DNA from: Paenibacillus sp. HGH0039
GTDB lineage: Bacteria > Bacillota > Bacilli > Paenibacillales > NBRC-103111
Reading direction: 5' to 3'
NCBI RefSeq assembly: GCF_000411255.1
Contig: NZ_KE150413.1
Coordinates: 1,156,999 to 1,220,998, forward strand
DNA length: 64,000 nucleotides
Positions 52,101 through 60,402 of this stretch are shown here, piece by piece. The notes beneath the pieces are model-generated. The model worked only from the letters and a program-made list of their open reading frames with translations, searched no databases and had not been told where the DNA came from. Both the position numbers and the translations under genes were made by a program. Each line of letters begins with the position of its first letter. Within the stretch, counting starts at the first letter, position 1.

Positions 52101-54482
52101 ATGATAAGCACCAAACGATTCCGGGTCGATCTTCCGCTAGTTTTCATTTTACTGCTCGGCGTCTTTCTGAACACCTACAACATTTGGCTCGATACATACG
52201 CCAATACGTACTATACGACGGCCGTAGCGAGTATGCTGCAAAACTTTCACAACTTTTTCTTCGGTTCCCTCGATTCAGCGGGTTCCGTAACCGTCGACAA
52301 ACCGCCCGTAACGTTCTGGATTCAAACGGTGAGCGCCTGTATCTTCGGCCTTCACGGATGGAGCGTCATTCTGCCTCAGGCCCTTGCGGGCGTCGGGTCG
52401 ATCCTGCTGATCTACCTGCTCGTTAAACCTTCCTTCGGAGCGGCGGCGGCTAGGATAGCGGCCCTCGTTATGGCGTGCACACCGGTTGCGGTGGCGGTCA
52501 GCCGGACCAACAACATTGATAGTATGCTTGTTTTTACCCTTCTTCTCGGCACCTGGTTTCTGTTCAGAGCCGTTAAACGAAACAGCGTCTTCAGTCTGCT
52601 TGGCGCATTTGCTCTTATCGGGCTCGGTTTTAATATGAAAATGCTTCAGGCTTATATGATTTTGCCTGCCTTTGTTCTCTTCTACTTATTCGCGTTTAAA
52701 AGCACCTGGAAAAAGAAAGCCGGCGTACTGTCCGGCGCAATCGCCCTTATGCTGATGATCTCCGTCTCCTGGGCGGTCATCGTGGATTCCATTCCGGCAA
52801 GCGAGCGGCCTTACATCGGCAGCAGCGAAACCAATTCCGTCCTGGAGCTGGCTTTCGGTTATAACGGCGTTTCGCGCTTGACGGGCAATCAGGGCGGCGG
52901 TCCGGGTGGCGGCGGTGACCGCGGCGGTATGCCGATGGGAGAGCGACGTGCGGCTGACGATGGCGCCAACGCCGGGGGCGGCATGACGCCGGGGGCTGCG
53001 GGCTCGGACAGCGGCAGCGCCGGAACAACCGGCGGCCAGAGTGCCGCAGGAAGCGACCCGCTGCCGGGCGGGAGCGGAGCCAGCGGCGGCAGCGCGGCTG
53101 TGCCGGGTGGAGCCGACGGCGGCGGAATGCCCGGCGCACCGGGCGCAGACGGCCAAGGCCAACCGCCGGGATTCGGCAGCGGAGGCCCCGGCGGGGGCAG
53201 CGGCGGCATGTTCGGCACGGGCGAGAAAGGCCCGCTGCGCCTGTTCCAGTCGGCGCTGTCCGGCCAGGCGAGCTGGATGATTCCTTTCGCGGCCGTGGCG
53301 TCCGTCGCCCTGCTCGCCGGCCTGCGCCGGAACAACTTCACCCGGAAGCATAAAGAGAGCCTGTTCTGGCTCGCCTGGCTTCTTCCGGGGATGGCTTTCT
53401 TTAGTGTGGCGGGCTTCTTCCACCACTACTATCTGATCATGCTGGCGCCTCCGATTGCCGCGCTTGCAGGTGCGGGCTGGTCCGAGATGTGGAGCGCTTA
53501 CCGTGGCAAATCGGGGTGGCTCTCCTGGCTGCTTCCGGCAGCCGTGGCGGTGACGGCGGCATTTCAAGTGTTTATTATGGCGCCCTACAACGGCACAATC
53601 GGCAGCGGCTGGACCTATGGCGTCGGCCTGACCGGCGCGGCGGCGGCACTTGTGCTTATTGCCCTGAAATTCAGGACAACGCGCTTCTCCTATGCGGCAG
53701 CCGTGGCGGGACTTCTCGTCCTGCTCATCGGACCCTCGTATTGGGCGGCGACCCCGATTACTTACGGACTCAACAGCATGATTCCGCAGGCGGGACCTTC
53801 CGGCGGCAACGACCGCGGCGCGATGGGTCAGGGACCGGGCGGCGGAATGATGCCCGGCGACGGCAGCCGCGATGGCGCAGGCTCCGGCTCGCAGAACGAG
53901 GACGGCGCAAGTCAGGGTACGGACCCGGGGGCTTTGGAAGCCGGGAACGGAAACGGCCCTGACGCCTCGGCGGACGGTACCGGCACGGGCAGCGAAACGG
54001 ACCGCAGCGCCGGAGGCTGGGGAGCACCCGGTGCAATGGACGGCGGCATGGGAGGCCGAAGCGTGAACGAAGCGCTTCTCGCTTACATGAAGGCCCACAT
54101 CGGCAGCACGACATACTTATTCGCAACATCCGACTATAATACAGCGGCGCCTTATATCATCGACAAAGGGGAAAAAGTCGTCACCCTCGGCGGATTCTCG
54201 GGCAACGATCCGGTTTACACAACGGCTCAGCTGGAGGACATGGTCAAAACCGGGAAATTAAAATATTTCCTGATTTCCGAAGGCGGAGGAGGACGAGGAG
54301 GCAATGCGGAGCTGGCTCAATGGCTCGCGCAGCACGGCAAGAAAATTTCGTCCGAAGAATGGCAGTCCGGGTCTGCTCAGACACAAACCGGCACTAGTGC
54401 GGCAAACGGCGGTGAGGGGGGCCGCGGCGGAAGCATGACTCTGTATGAAGTAACCATAGAGGATGGAGGGAACGCGTCATGA
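52101..54482 (+). CDS. GT39-type membrane glycosyltransferase (YkcB/ArnT-like) with Gly-rich loops
   Basis: 793 aa from ATG 52101 (AAGGAGTGG upstream). N-terminal half is a multi-helix GT-C enzyme of the ArnT/PMT superfamily: LDTYANTYYTTAVASML, the PPVTFWIQ motif (DKPP, ~72) and RTNNIDSMLVF. Transfers a sugar from a polyprenyl-phosphate donor outside the membrane. Two Gly/Ser-rich inserts, about residues 262-375 and 561-653, break the protein in loops; the C-terminal soluble domain (~655-793; LATSDYNTAAPYIIDKGEKVVTLGGFSG sense) ends with a second Gly-rich tail. Similar in organisation to B. subtilis YkcB, followed by a YkcC-like partner. Confidence 0.85.
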   Translation: MISTKRFRVDLPLVFILLLGVFLNTYNIWLDTYANTYYTTAVASMLQNFHNFFFGSLDSAGSVTVDKPPVTFWIQTVSACIFGLHGWSVILPQALAGVGSILLIYLLVKPSFGAAAARIAALVMACTPVAVAVSRTNNIDSMLVFTLLLGTWFLFRAVKRNSVFSLLGAFALIGLGFNMKMLQAYMILPAFVLFYLFAFKSTWKKKAGVLSGAIALMLMISVSWAVIVDSIPASERPYIGSSETNSVLELAFGYNGVSRLTGNQGGGPGGGGDRGGMPMGERRAADDGANAGGGMTPGAAGSDSGSAGTTGGQSAAGSDPLPGGSGASGGSAAVPGGADGGGMPGAPGADGQGQPPGFGSGGPGGGSGGMFGTGEKGPLRLFQSALSGQASWMIPFAAVASVALLAGLRRNNFTRKHKESLFWLAWLLPGMAFFSVAGFFHHYYLIMLAPPIAALAGAGWSEMWSAYRGKSGWLSWLLPAAVAVTAAFQVFIMAPYNGTIGSGWTYGVGLTGAAAALVLIALKFRTTRFSYAAAVAGLLVLLIGPSYWAATPITYGLNSMIPQAGPSGGNDRGAMGQGPGGGMMPGDGSRDGAGSGSQNEDGASQGTDPGALEAGNGNGPDASADGTGTGSETDRSAGGWGAPGAMDGGMGGRSVNEALLAYMKAHIGSTTYLFATSDYNTAAPYIIDKGEKVVTLGGFSGNDPVYTTAQLEDMVKTGKLKYFLISEGGGGRGGNAELAQWLAQHGKKISSEEWQSGSAQTQTGTSAANGGEGGRGGSMTLYEVTIEDGGNAS

Positions 54483-55459
54483 CGCAGAAGGTAAAGTATT
54501 CCATTATCATTCCGATGTATAACGAGGAAGCGGTCATTCAGGAAACTTACAGGCGCCTGAAAGTGGTGATGAGCGGAACCTCCGAAACTTACGAGCTGAT
54601 TTTTATCAATGACGGGAGCAGGGACCGGAGCGCTGAAATCATCAAGGAGTACGCCACCTGGGACGAAACGGTGAAGCTGATCGATTTTTCCCGCAATTTC
54701 GGTCACCAGATCGCGATTACGGCCGGTATGGATTACGCTTCCGGCGATGCGGTCATCATTATCGATGCCGATTTGCAGGACCCGCCGGAGCTGATTTTGC
54801 AGATGATCGAGAAATGGAAGGAAGGCTTCGAAGTCATCTATGCGAAACGGGTGAAGCGGAGCGGAGAGACGTTATTCAAAAAATGGTCGGCCAGCCTGTT
54901 CTACCGCGTGCTCCGGGCATCGACAGACATCAATATACCCGTGGATACGGGAGATTTCCGGCTGATGGATCGGAAGGTTTGCGACGAGATGAGGAAGCTT
55001 CCCGAAAACAACCGTTTTGTCCGCGGGCTGGTCAGCTGGGTAGGTTTCCGTCAGACGGCGATCGAGTATGAGCGGGACGAACGCCTTGCAGGAGTGACGA
55101 AGTATCCGCTGAAGAGGATGATCAAGCTCAGCTTGGACGGCATTACGTCTTTCTCTTACAAGCCACTGAAGTTGGCTGGATATCTTGGGGTTCTGCTTTC
55201 GGGCTCGGGATTTCTCTACCTTCTCTATGTGGTATACCTTGCCTTGTTTACGGACGCGACGTTAAAGGGCTGGCCGTCGGTCGTCGGCATTATGCTCATT
55301 TTTAACGGATTTGTGCTGCTTATGCTGGGCATTCTGGGCGAATATATCGGCCGTATCTACGATGAGACGAAAGGCAGACCGCTGTATATCGTGAGGGAAT
55401 GCCATGGTCTCCAAAAGCAGGAAGGGCCGATGCCCAAAAGGCTGGCCGGTTATGAGTAA
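54479..55459 (+). CDS. GT2 polyisoprenyl-phosphate glycosyltransferase (YkcC/GtrB-like)
   Basis: 326 aa. GT-A domain 1-~225 with SIIIPMYNEEAVI, the donor-binding FINDGSRDRS, DADLQDPPELI (metal-binding D-x-D type) and GDFRLMDRKV. Two C-terminal membrane helices follow (~232-255, 266-290). Makes a polyprenyl-phosphate-linked sugar from a UDP/GDP sugar, the donor for the GT39 enzyme. ATGA overlap with the preceding gene; overlaps gtrA by 8 bases. Confidence 0.92.
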   Translation: MTQKVKYSIIIPMYNEEAVIQETYRRLKVVMSGTSETYELIFINDGSRDRSAEIIKEYATWDETVKLIDFSRNFGHQIAITAGMDYASGDAVIIIDADLQDPPELILQMIEKWKEGFEVIYAKRVKRSGETLFKKWSASLFYRVLRASTDINIPVDTGDFRLMDRKVCDEMRKLPENNRFVRGLVSWVGFRQTAIEYERDERLAGVTKYPLKRMIKLSLDGITSFSYKPLKLAGYLGVLLSGSGFLYLLYVVYLALFTDATLKGWPSVVGIMLIFNGFVLLMLGILGEYIGRIYDETKGRPLYIVRECHGLQKQEGPMPKRLAGYE

Positions 55460-55931
55460 CTCTGGGAACCTTAGTAAGCAGAGCGGCCCGGGCGGACTGA
55501 GCAGTCCGGACAGATTAGGCAGCCGGGGTAACCGCCTTCTGCCGCTCGTGAAGTTCGGGCTGGTCGGTCTGTTGAACACCGGTGTCGATTTCGCAGCCTT
55601 CTTGCTCTTGACGGAAGCGGGCGTGCCCTATTTAACGGCACAGGTTATCGCTTTCCTGCTCGGGGTGCTGAACAGCTATTTTCTCAACCGGAGCTGGACT
55701 TTCCGCAGCCGGACGGGGCGAGGCACTCGGGAAATCGCAAGATTTTTCCTGATCAATCTGATTTCGCTGGCCGTATCGACCGTTCTGCTCCAGTGGGCGC
55801 ACAGCGGGCTGGGCTGGCCGCTCGTAACCGGCAAACTGGGGGCAACATTTGCCAGCTCATGGATCAACTACGCGGGGAGCCGATACTGGGTTTTCCGCTT
55901 ACCAACACCTACAGGGAGTGAAAAGTCATGA
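55452..55931 (+). CDS. GtrA-like membrane protein (polyprenol-phosphate-sugar flippase type)
   Basis: 159 aa from ATG 55452. Four helices of the GtrA family: VKFGLVGLLNTGVDFAAFLLL, TAQVIAFLLGVLNSYFLNRSWTFR, FFLINLISLAVSTVLL and a last hydrophobic pair ending INYAGSRYWVFR. Family members are thought to flip polyprenyl-phosphate sugars. ATGAGTAA overlap with the GT2 gene and 4-base overlap with galU, so it is translationally coupled. Confidence 0.9.
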   Translation: MSNSGNLSKQSGPGGLSSPDRLGSRGNRLLPLVKFGLVGLLNTGVDFAAFLLLTEAGVPYLTAQVIAFLLGVLNSYFLNRSWTFRSRTGRGTREIARFFLINLISLAVSTVLLQWAHSGLGWPLVTGKLGATFASSWINYAGSRYWVFRLPTPTGSEKS

Positions 55932-56839
55932 CGATCAAAAAAGCGGTTATCCCGGCAGCGGGGCTGGGTACGCGTTTTCTGCCCGCGACTAAAGCACAAC
56001 CCAAGGAGATGCTGCCGATTGTCGATAAACCGGCCATCCAATATATTGTGGAAGAAGCGGTCCAGTCCGGGATCGAAAGCATTATCATCGTAACCGGGCG
56101 CAACAAGAAGTCCATCGAGGATCACTTCGACCGGTCGGTTGAACTTGAGCAGACTTTAAGCGAGAAAGGCAAAATGAAACTGCTGAAAGAAGTGCAGGCG
56201 ATCAGCGAGATGGCCAAGATCCATTTTATCCGCCAGAAGGAGCCGCTCGGACTCGGACATGCCATTCTGTGCGCGAAGCAGTTTATCGGCAGCGAGCCTT
56301 TCGCCGTTCTGCTCGGGGATGATATCATGGTTTCCGACCCGCCCGCACTCCGGCAGATGATCCACCTCTATGAGGAGACGGGCCGGCAGGTGATCGGGGT
56401 CAAACCCGTACCGGACTCCGAGGTGGACAAATACGGGATCATCGACTCGGCCGGAGGGAGGAACCGGATTCACCGCGTAGCGGGTCTGGTGGAGAAGCCG
56501 TCTCTCGGCAGCGCCCCTTCCAATGTGGCCGTCATGGGCCGGTACATTCTGGAGCCGACTATTTTCCCCATACTGGAAAATATCGAAAAAGGAGCCGGCG
56601 GCGAATACCAGCTGACGGATGCGCTGCACGAAATCGCGAAACGGGAGGAGCTGCTCGCCCTGGAACTGGCCGGAAACCGCTACGACATCGGGGATAAGCT
56701 CGGTTATCTCAAGGCAGTGCTGGAAATCGGGCTGAACCGGGAGGAGCTTGCGGCGCAGCTTCTTCCCTATCTGAAAAATCTCGTGTACCAGCAGGAAGCC
56801 GAGGCTTGGAAGCTCCAACGCGAGCGGCGGAGGGCGTAA
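55928..56839 (+). CDS. galU: UTP-glucose-1-phosphate uridylyltransferase
   Basis: 303 aa nucleotidyltransferase making UDP-glucose. AVIPAAGLGTRFLPATKAQPKEMLPIVDKP at the N-terminus is the GalU/GtaB signature; EKPSLGSAPSNVAVMGRYIL follows near 195. Start overlaps gtrA (ATGA) with GGGAGTG upstream. As last gene of the GT39-GT2-GtrA operon it could supply UDP-glucose for the lipid-linked donor. Confidence 0.95.
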   Translation: MTIKKAVIPAAGLGTRFLPATKAQPKEMLPIVDKPAIQYIVEEAVQSGIESIIIVTGRNKKSIEDHFDRSVELEQTLSEKGKMKLLKEVQAISEMAKIHFIRQKEPLGLGHAILCAKQFIGSEPFAVLLGDDIMVSDPPALRQMIHLYEETGRQVIGVKPVPDSEVDKYGIIDSAGGRNRIHRVAGLVEKPSLGSAPSNVAVMGRYILEPTIFPILENIEKGAGGEYQLTDALHEIAKREELLALELAGNRYDIGDKLGYLKAVLEIGLNREELAAQLLPYLKNLVYQQEAEAWKLQRERRRA

Positions 56840-56934
56840 GAAGGTCCGAGGGGAAGACACCTAGCGACAATCTATAGAGACATACGGTAATGAAAAAGGC
56901 GGCAAAGAATTAACGGGTGCGGGAGACGTGAATC

Positions 56935-57933
56935 ATGAAAAAGATAACTCTTGTAAAATTAATGCTCGATCTTGCCATGGCGCTTACGCTGGTCTTATTG
57001 TTCAATAAAAGAGTTTTTGGCGGATTGACGTTTCACGAAATAGCGGGCTTGGCGATTTCGTTCGCCCTACTCACCCATATCCTGCTGAATCTGCAGTGGG
57101 TGAAAAAAGTAACCTTGCGCATTATGGACCGGAGCCTGCCGGGAAAAACGCGCTTCGGCTATCTGCTCAATGTTCTGCTGCTTGTCACGATGACCTTCAT
57201 CATCATAAGCGGCATTCTTATATCCGAAGTCGTATTCCGGGGAATACGACTCGGTGAAGAGCGCTGGTTCAAAATGGCACATATCAGCATTTCATACCTC
57301 GTGCTGGTTCTGATTGGCGTCCACGTGGGGATGCACTGGCAGTGGGTCATCCAGGTGACGGGCCGGATATTTTCCGGAAAAGCACCGGGGAAAGCGGGAG
57401 CTGCGGCGGCCAAAATCGCGGCTGCGGCCATCGTTGCATTCGGAGCCTACGAGATGTACGCGACGAATTTTCTTGCCCGGGTGGAAGGAGTCGGCAGCGT
57501 GTTCGGCATCACGACCGCATCTTCTCCGATGCAGGAGGGCGGCGGCCGGCAACGGCCGCAGAACGCGGCCGCAGGAGAGAGCGGTCAGCCGCCGGGCGGC
57601 TTTGACGGGGAGCGGCAGTCCTCGTCCACCGGCGACACCTCCGGAGCCGGCGAACCGTCCGGCGAGGGACAGGGTGCCGGAGGACAAGATCGCGGGGCGC
57701 CTCAAGGCGGAGGCGGACTGGGAGCGGAGCGGGCGGCGGGTCCGGGCGGCTTTCACCCCGGCGAAGGAAGAGGGGGCGTAGGCTTCGCAAGCCCGAATCC
57801 GCTGGGAGTCATCGCCGTTTATTCGGCCATGATGGGTGTATTCGTCGCCGTAACGTATTACACGGAGAAGCGGGGCAGAAGAAGGAAACACGCGGGCAGC
57901 GGAACGGCGCAGTCTAGACCGAAAGTGGTATAA
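56935..57933 (+). CDS. DUF4405-like membrane protein with Gly-rich region (332 aa)
   Basis: Helices about 5-25, 35-55, 75-100, 115-140 hold spaced histidines (FHEIAGLAISFALLTHILL; MAHISISYLVLVLIGVHVGMHWQWV), the pattern of the DUF4405 four-helix domain, possibly heme b binding. A fifth helix near 160-175 is followed by a Gly/Gln/Ser-rich segment (~195-285) and a last helix (~288-312). SD GGGAGA. Starts 96 bases after galU, so may belong to the same transcript. Function unknown; a redox role is only inference. Confidence 0.78.
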   Translation: MKKITLVKLMLDLAMALTLVLLFNKRVFGGLTFHEIAGLAISFALLTHILLNLQWVKKVTLRIMDRSLPGKTRFGYLLNVLLLVTMTFIIISGILISEVVFRGIRLGEERWFKMAHISISYLVLVLIGVHVGMHWQWVIQVTGRIFSGKAPGKAGAAAAKIAAAAIVAFGAYEMYATNFLARVEGVGSVFGITTASSPMQEGGGRQRPQNAAAGESGQPPGGFDGERQSSSTGDTSGAGEPSGEGQGAGGQDRGAPQGGGGLGAERAAGPGGFHPGEGRGGVGFASPNPLGVIAVYSAMMGVFVAVTYYTEKRGRRRKHAGSGTAQSRPKVV

Positions 57934-57945
57934 ACAGATATAGAA

Positions 57946-57988
57946 GACCGGAAACTTGAGGGGGAAACCTTCGGGGCGGCCGGTTTTT
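57946..57988 (+). terminator. Probable terminator after the DUF4405-like gene
   Basis: ACCGG/CCGGT outer stem with a GAGGG/CCTTC inner pairing and an eight-base T-run; imperfect but well placed. Confidence 0.6.
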
Positions 57989-58145
57989 TTTACTATTGCG
58001 GTGTGTTATTTTTGTATTTAGATTTAAGATTTGCTTTCGACAAAATCTCCTAATGTTCTACTGATAATTATTTTATATGATGGCTGTAAGAGTTATATCC
58101 GATAATAAAGATCTGCGTTAGATTACGTTAAAATGGAGTGAATTA

Positions 58146-58502
58146 ATGACGATTAAACATTTGTTACTGGAATTGTATTGTTCGCAAACCTGGTCTAATG
58201 CCAGAGCGGTTGCAACGCCTTCCTTTTGCAAAAATGGCGTAGGAGACCCTGGCTATCACTGTTTGGATAACCATTGCAAGCACATCGGTTTTACCTACGC
58301 CCCTCATGAAATTGCATATACAGGAGCACATGGGGAAGTACCTGATTCGGATGCATGGATTGGATTTGGCGGTGAAATGATTCCGGCTGACGCAGATGAA
58401 ACCAGAATCTTAGAACTTAAAAAAATATGGGAAGAAGTTTGCCGGAAAAAAATTCATGAAGCATATGAGGAGTATTTAAAATTACTGGGGAACCAGCCTT
58501 AA
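58146..58502 (+). CDS. Hypothetical Cys-rich protein in an AT-rich pair (118 aa)
   Basis: 118 aa, GGAGTG eight bases before ATG. Cysteines at about 12, 28, 39, 44 and 94 and the CLDNHCKHIGF cluster suggest a possible metal site; the C-terminal third is helical and charged. No membrane segment or signal. Base composition is clearly more AT-rich than the neighbours. The size and the small partner gene downstream recall orphan immunity genes, but no toxin gene is seen. Confidence 0.68.
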   Translation: MTIKHLLLELYCSQTWSNARAVATPSFCKNGVGDPGYHCLDNHCKHIGFTYAPHEIAYTGAHGEVPDSDAWIGFGGEMIPADADETRILELKKIWEEVCRKKIHEAYEEYLKLLGNQP

Positions 58503-58525
58503 AAATATGGAGGTAAAGAACGAAT

Positions 58526-58741
58526 ATGCTAACGGTTTTCTTATTACAACATAGCTATGAATGGAATCAAATCGAAAGTACGAAAGTAATCGGCATTTAT
58601 TCTTCCAAAGATAAAGCCGACGCTGTGATAGAGAAATATAAAGAATTGCCGGGCTTTAAAGAATTTCCGGATGATTTTTACATAGATGCTTATCAAGTCG
58701 ATGAAAATGAGTGGACGGAAGGATTTATGTTTGAGTTATAA
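58526..58741 (+). CDS. Small hypothetical protein, DUF7336-like (71 aa)
   Basis: 71 aa with GGAGG before ATG, 23 bases after the preceding stop. Reads VFLLQHSYEW, then KVIGIYSSKDKADAVIEKYKELPGF, then YIDAYQVDENEWTEGF, the layout of a short beta-alpha-beta domain found as DUF7336 proteins. Function unknown. Cotranscribed with the 118-aa gene and closed by a terminator. Confidence 0.7.
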   Translation: MLTVFLLQHSYEWNQIESTKVIGIYSSKDKADAVIEKYKELPGFKEFPDDFYIDAYQVDENEWTEGFMFEL

Positions 58742-58758
58742 TTATCGAAACAAGGTTA

Positions 58759-58800
58759 AGAACCTTCCCATCCTTTCACCGGACGGAAGGTCCTTTTTTT
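58759..58800 (+). terminator. Terminator after the AT-rich pair
   Basis: GAACCTTCC pairs with GGAAGGTCC with a 15-base loop and seven or more T. Confidence 0.75.
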
Positions 58801-58809
58801 TACACACGT

Positions 58810-59352
58810 TTACTGTTTTGGCGGGAATTCCCCGGATAAACAAATAATAAAATTCATTGCAAGGAAAGGCTGCATGTTGTTATGCGGCTGGCTGCCGCCG
58901 GTAACGGAAAGATTGACCGGACTCATTTGTACGGTGGGAGTGGGATCGTATAGATTCCGCTGCTTTTCCCTGCCGGGACGGCCTTCTGCCGGAGATTGCG
59001 CCCAGAAATTACCGGTCGGGTTTGTGTCGCTGCCTACGGCATTCACCGATTGGGGAACGTGAGTATGCGAAGGGATTTCCGTCGTGAGCAGAGTTTCGGT
59101 AGGCGAACCGACGGACTGCCCGACAACGCGGGGAGTTAGTCCCTGCCCGGCGCCTTGGTGCATGGGAGCTTTGCCCATTAGATTCGGCAGGGCGAAAGTT
59201 GTTTTGCCGTCCCCGCCGTACTGCGTACCCAAGATGGCGAAAAGGGCGGTATACTGTCTAACCTGCATAAGTTGCCCGTTGCAAAACGCCCAATCCCTTG
59301 GAGCATAATTACCTGCGAATATACGGATTTCTCCTAAGTAAGCGTCAGCCAT
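58810..59352 (-). CDS. Phage-tail-collar domain protein 1 (MdpB-like)
   Basis: 180 aa. YLGEIRIFAGNYAPRDWAFCNGQLMQV at the start is the tail collar (PF07484) signature; the rest has ALPNLMGKAPMH, EIPSHTHVP and the C-terminal SQPHNNMQPFLAMNFIICLSGEFPP. Similar to stand-alone collar proteins named after the microcystin-dependent protein MdpB, not linked to a prophage here. Third and last collar copy in the operon; GGAGC SD, 18 bases after the preceding stop. Confidence 0.87.
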   Translation of the reverse strand: MADAYLGEIRIFAGNYAPRDWAFCNGQLMQVRQYTALFAILGTQYGGDGKTTFALPNLMGKAPMHQGAGQGLTPRVVGQSVGSPTETLLTTEIPSHTHVPQSVNAVGSDTNPTGNFWAQSPAEGRPGREKQRNLYDPTPTVQMSPVNLSVTGGSQPHNNMQPFLAMNFIICLSGEFPPKQ

Positions 59353-59370
59353 AAAAGTAATGCTCCTTTC

Positions 59371-59871
59371 TTAGCTCCTTGAAGGATAGATGCCGACTAG
59401 GGCGATGGCATAATTAGCGACCAGATACGGCTGCATGTTATTGTGCGGCTGACTTTGACCGGCGACGGATATGGTGCCCGCATTCATCGGAACGGTAGGG
59501 TCCGAAAGCGGCTCGTACAGTGCCGTTTCATCGGCCCATACGTTGGCTGCGGGAGCAAAGGTGGAACCGGGATTCCCCGAAGCGGACACTTGATGTGTAT
59601 GAGCAGGCATCTCGTTAACGGTAAGCGTATGAGCCGCCTCTCCTGCGGATTGGCCCAAAGGATTGGTAGGGCTTACGTGAATCGGGACACGGCCGCGAAG
59701 ATCGGGAAGTTGAAAGTTTGTTCTGCCGTCGCCTCCGTAAACGGTGCCGATCAGAGAGTAAAGAGCCTGGTATCCGTTAATAGGCAGGGTTTGTCCCTCG
59801 CAGAAAGCCCAGCCGCGCGGAGCGTAATTGTTTGCAAACAACCGGATTTCCCCCACAAATGGTTCGGACAT
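59371..59871 (-). CDS. Phage-tail-collar domain protein 2 (MdpB-like)
   Basis: 166 aa from ATG 59871 (AAGGAGG upstream); the ORF is open to 59895 but that start lacks an SD. FVGEIRLFANNYAPRGWAFCEGQTLPI, LPDLRGRVPIHV, EMPAHTHQVS and SQPHNNMQPYLVANYAIALVGIYPS match the two paralogues beside it. Function unknown; the proteins usually form trimeric beta structures in phage tails. Confidence 0.87.
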   Translation of the reverse strand: MSEPFVGEIRLFANNYAPRGWAFCEGQTLPINGYQALYSLIGTVYGGDGRTNFQLPDLRGRVPIHVSPTNPLGQSAGEAAHTLTVNEMPAHTHQVSASGNPGSTFAPAANVWADETALYEPLSDPTVPMNAGTISVAGQSQPHNNMQPYLVANYAIALVGIYPSRS

Positions 59872-59901
59872 AGTTAGTTCCTCCTTATATATCAACTGTG
59901 T

Positions 59902-60402
59902 TTAAGGCTGCGGCGGGAAGACCCCGTATAGAGAGATGATAAATGTAATAACAGCCGATGGCATCACATTGTCGTGCGGCTGATTGCCGCCGACGGAGGA
60001 AAGGGTCTGCGGATTCATGGGCGTTGTCGTGCCGGAAGTCGCATAGTTCTGGGTGATGGCGGTTGCCCAAGTGTTATTGGCCGGAGAGTTTGCCGTAGCG
60101 GGGCTTGCTGTCGCATAGGGGATATGGGTATGTTGAGGCAGCTGAGACTGGGTAAGCGTCACGGTTTCGGTGCCGGCTTTCGATCCCCGGATGTACCCTT
60201 GAGTCGGATGAACCGGGATGCGGCCCTGCAAATCGGGCAGCCCGAACGTGGTCTGTCCGTCTCCTCCATAGGTCGTGCCAAGCAAAGCATAAAGAGCCTC
60301 GTTCTCCGCAATGCTCAAAATCTGGCCGTTGCACAGCGCCCATCCTTGCGGCGGGTAATTGCCTCCAAACATCCGTATTTCGCCTAAATAAGATTCACTC
60401 AT
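59902..60402 (-). CDS. Phage-tail-collar domain protein 3 (MdpB-like)
   Basis: 166 aa. YLGEIRMFGGNYPPQGWALCNGQILSI, LPDLQGRIPVHPTQG, QLPQHTHIPY and a Thr/Ala-rich middle. First collar gene of the operon; ATGA overlap with the GNAT gene. The three paralogues are in tandem, diverged mainly in the Ala/Thr-rich loop. Confidence 0.87.
   Translation of the reverse strand: MSESYLGEIRMFGGNYPPQGWALCNGQILSIAENEALYALLGTTYGGDGQTTFGLPDLQGRIPVHPTQGYIRGSKAGTETVTLTQSQLPQHTHIPYATASPATANSPANNTWATAITQNYATSGTTTPMNPQTLSSVGGNQPHDNVMPSAVITFIISLYGVFPPQP

Noticed and set aside
52686-54098. 470-aa antisense ORF over the Gly-rich glycosyltransferase
   Set aside because: Arg/Ala-rich frame typical of GC-rich shadow; no SD.
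58810-60402. Prophage remnant interpretation of the tail-collar genes
   Set aside because: No terminase, capsid, integrase or lysis gene nearby; stand-alone collar proteins are common in bacilli.
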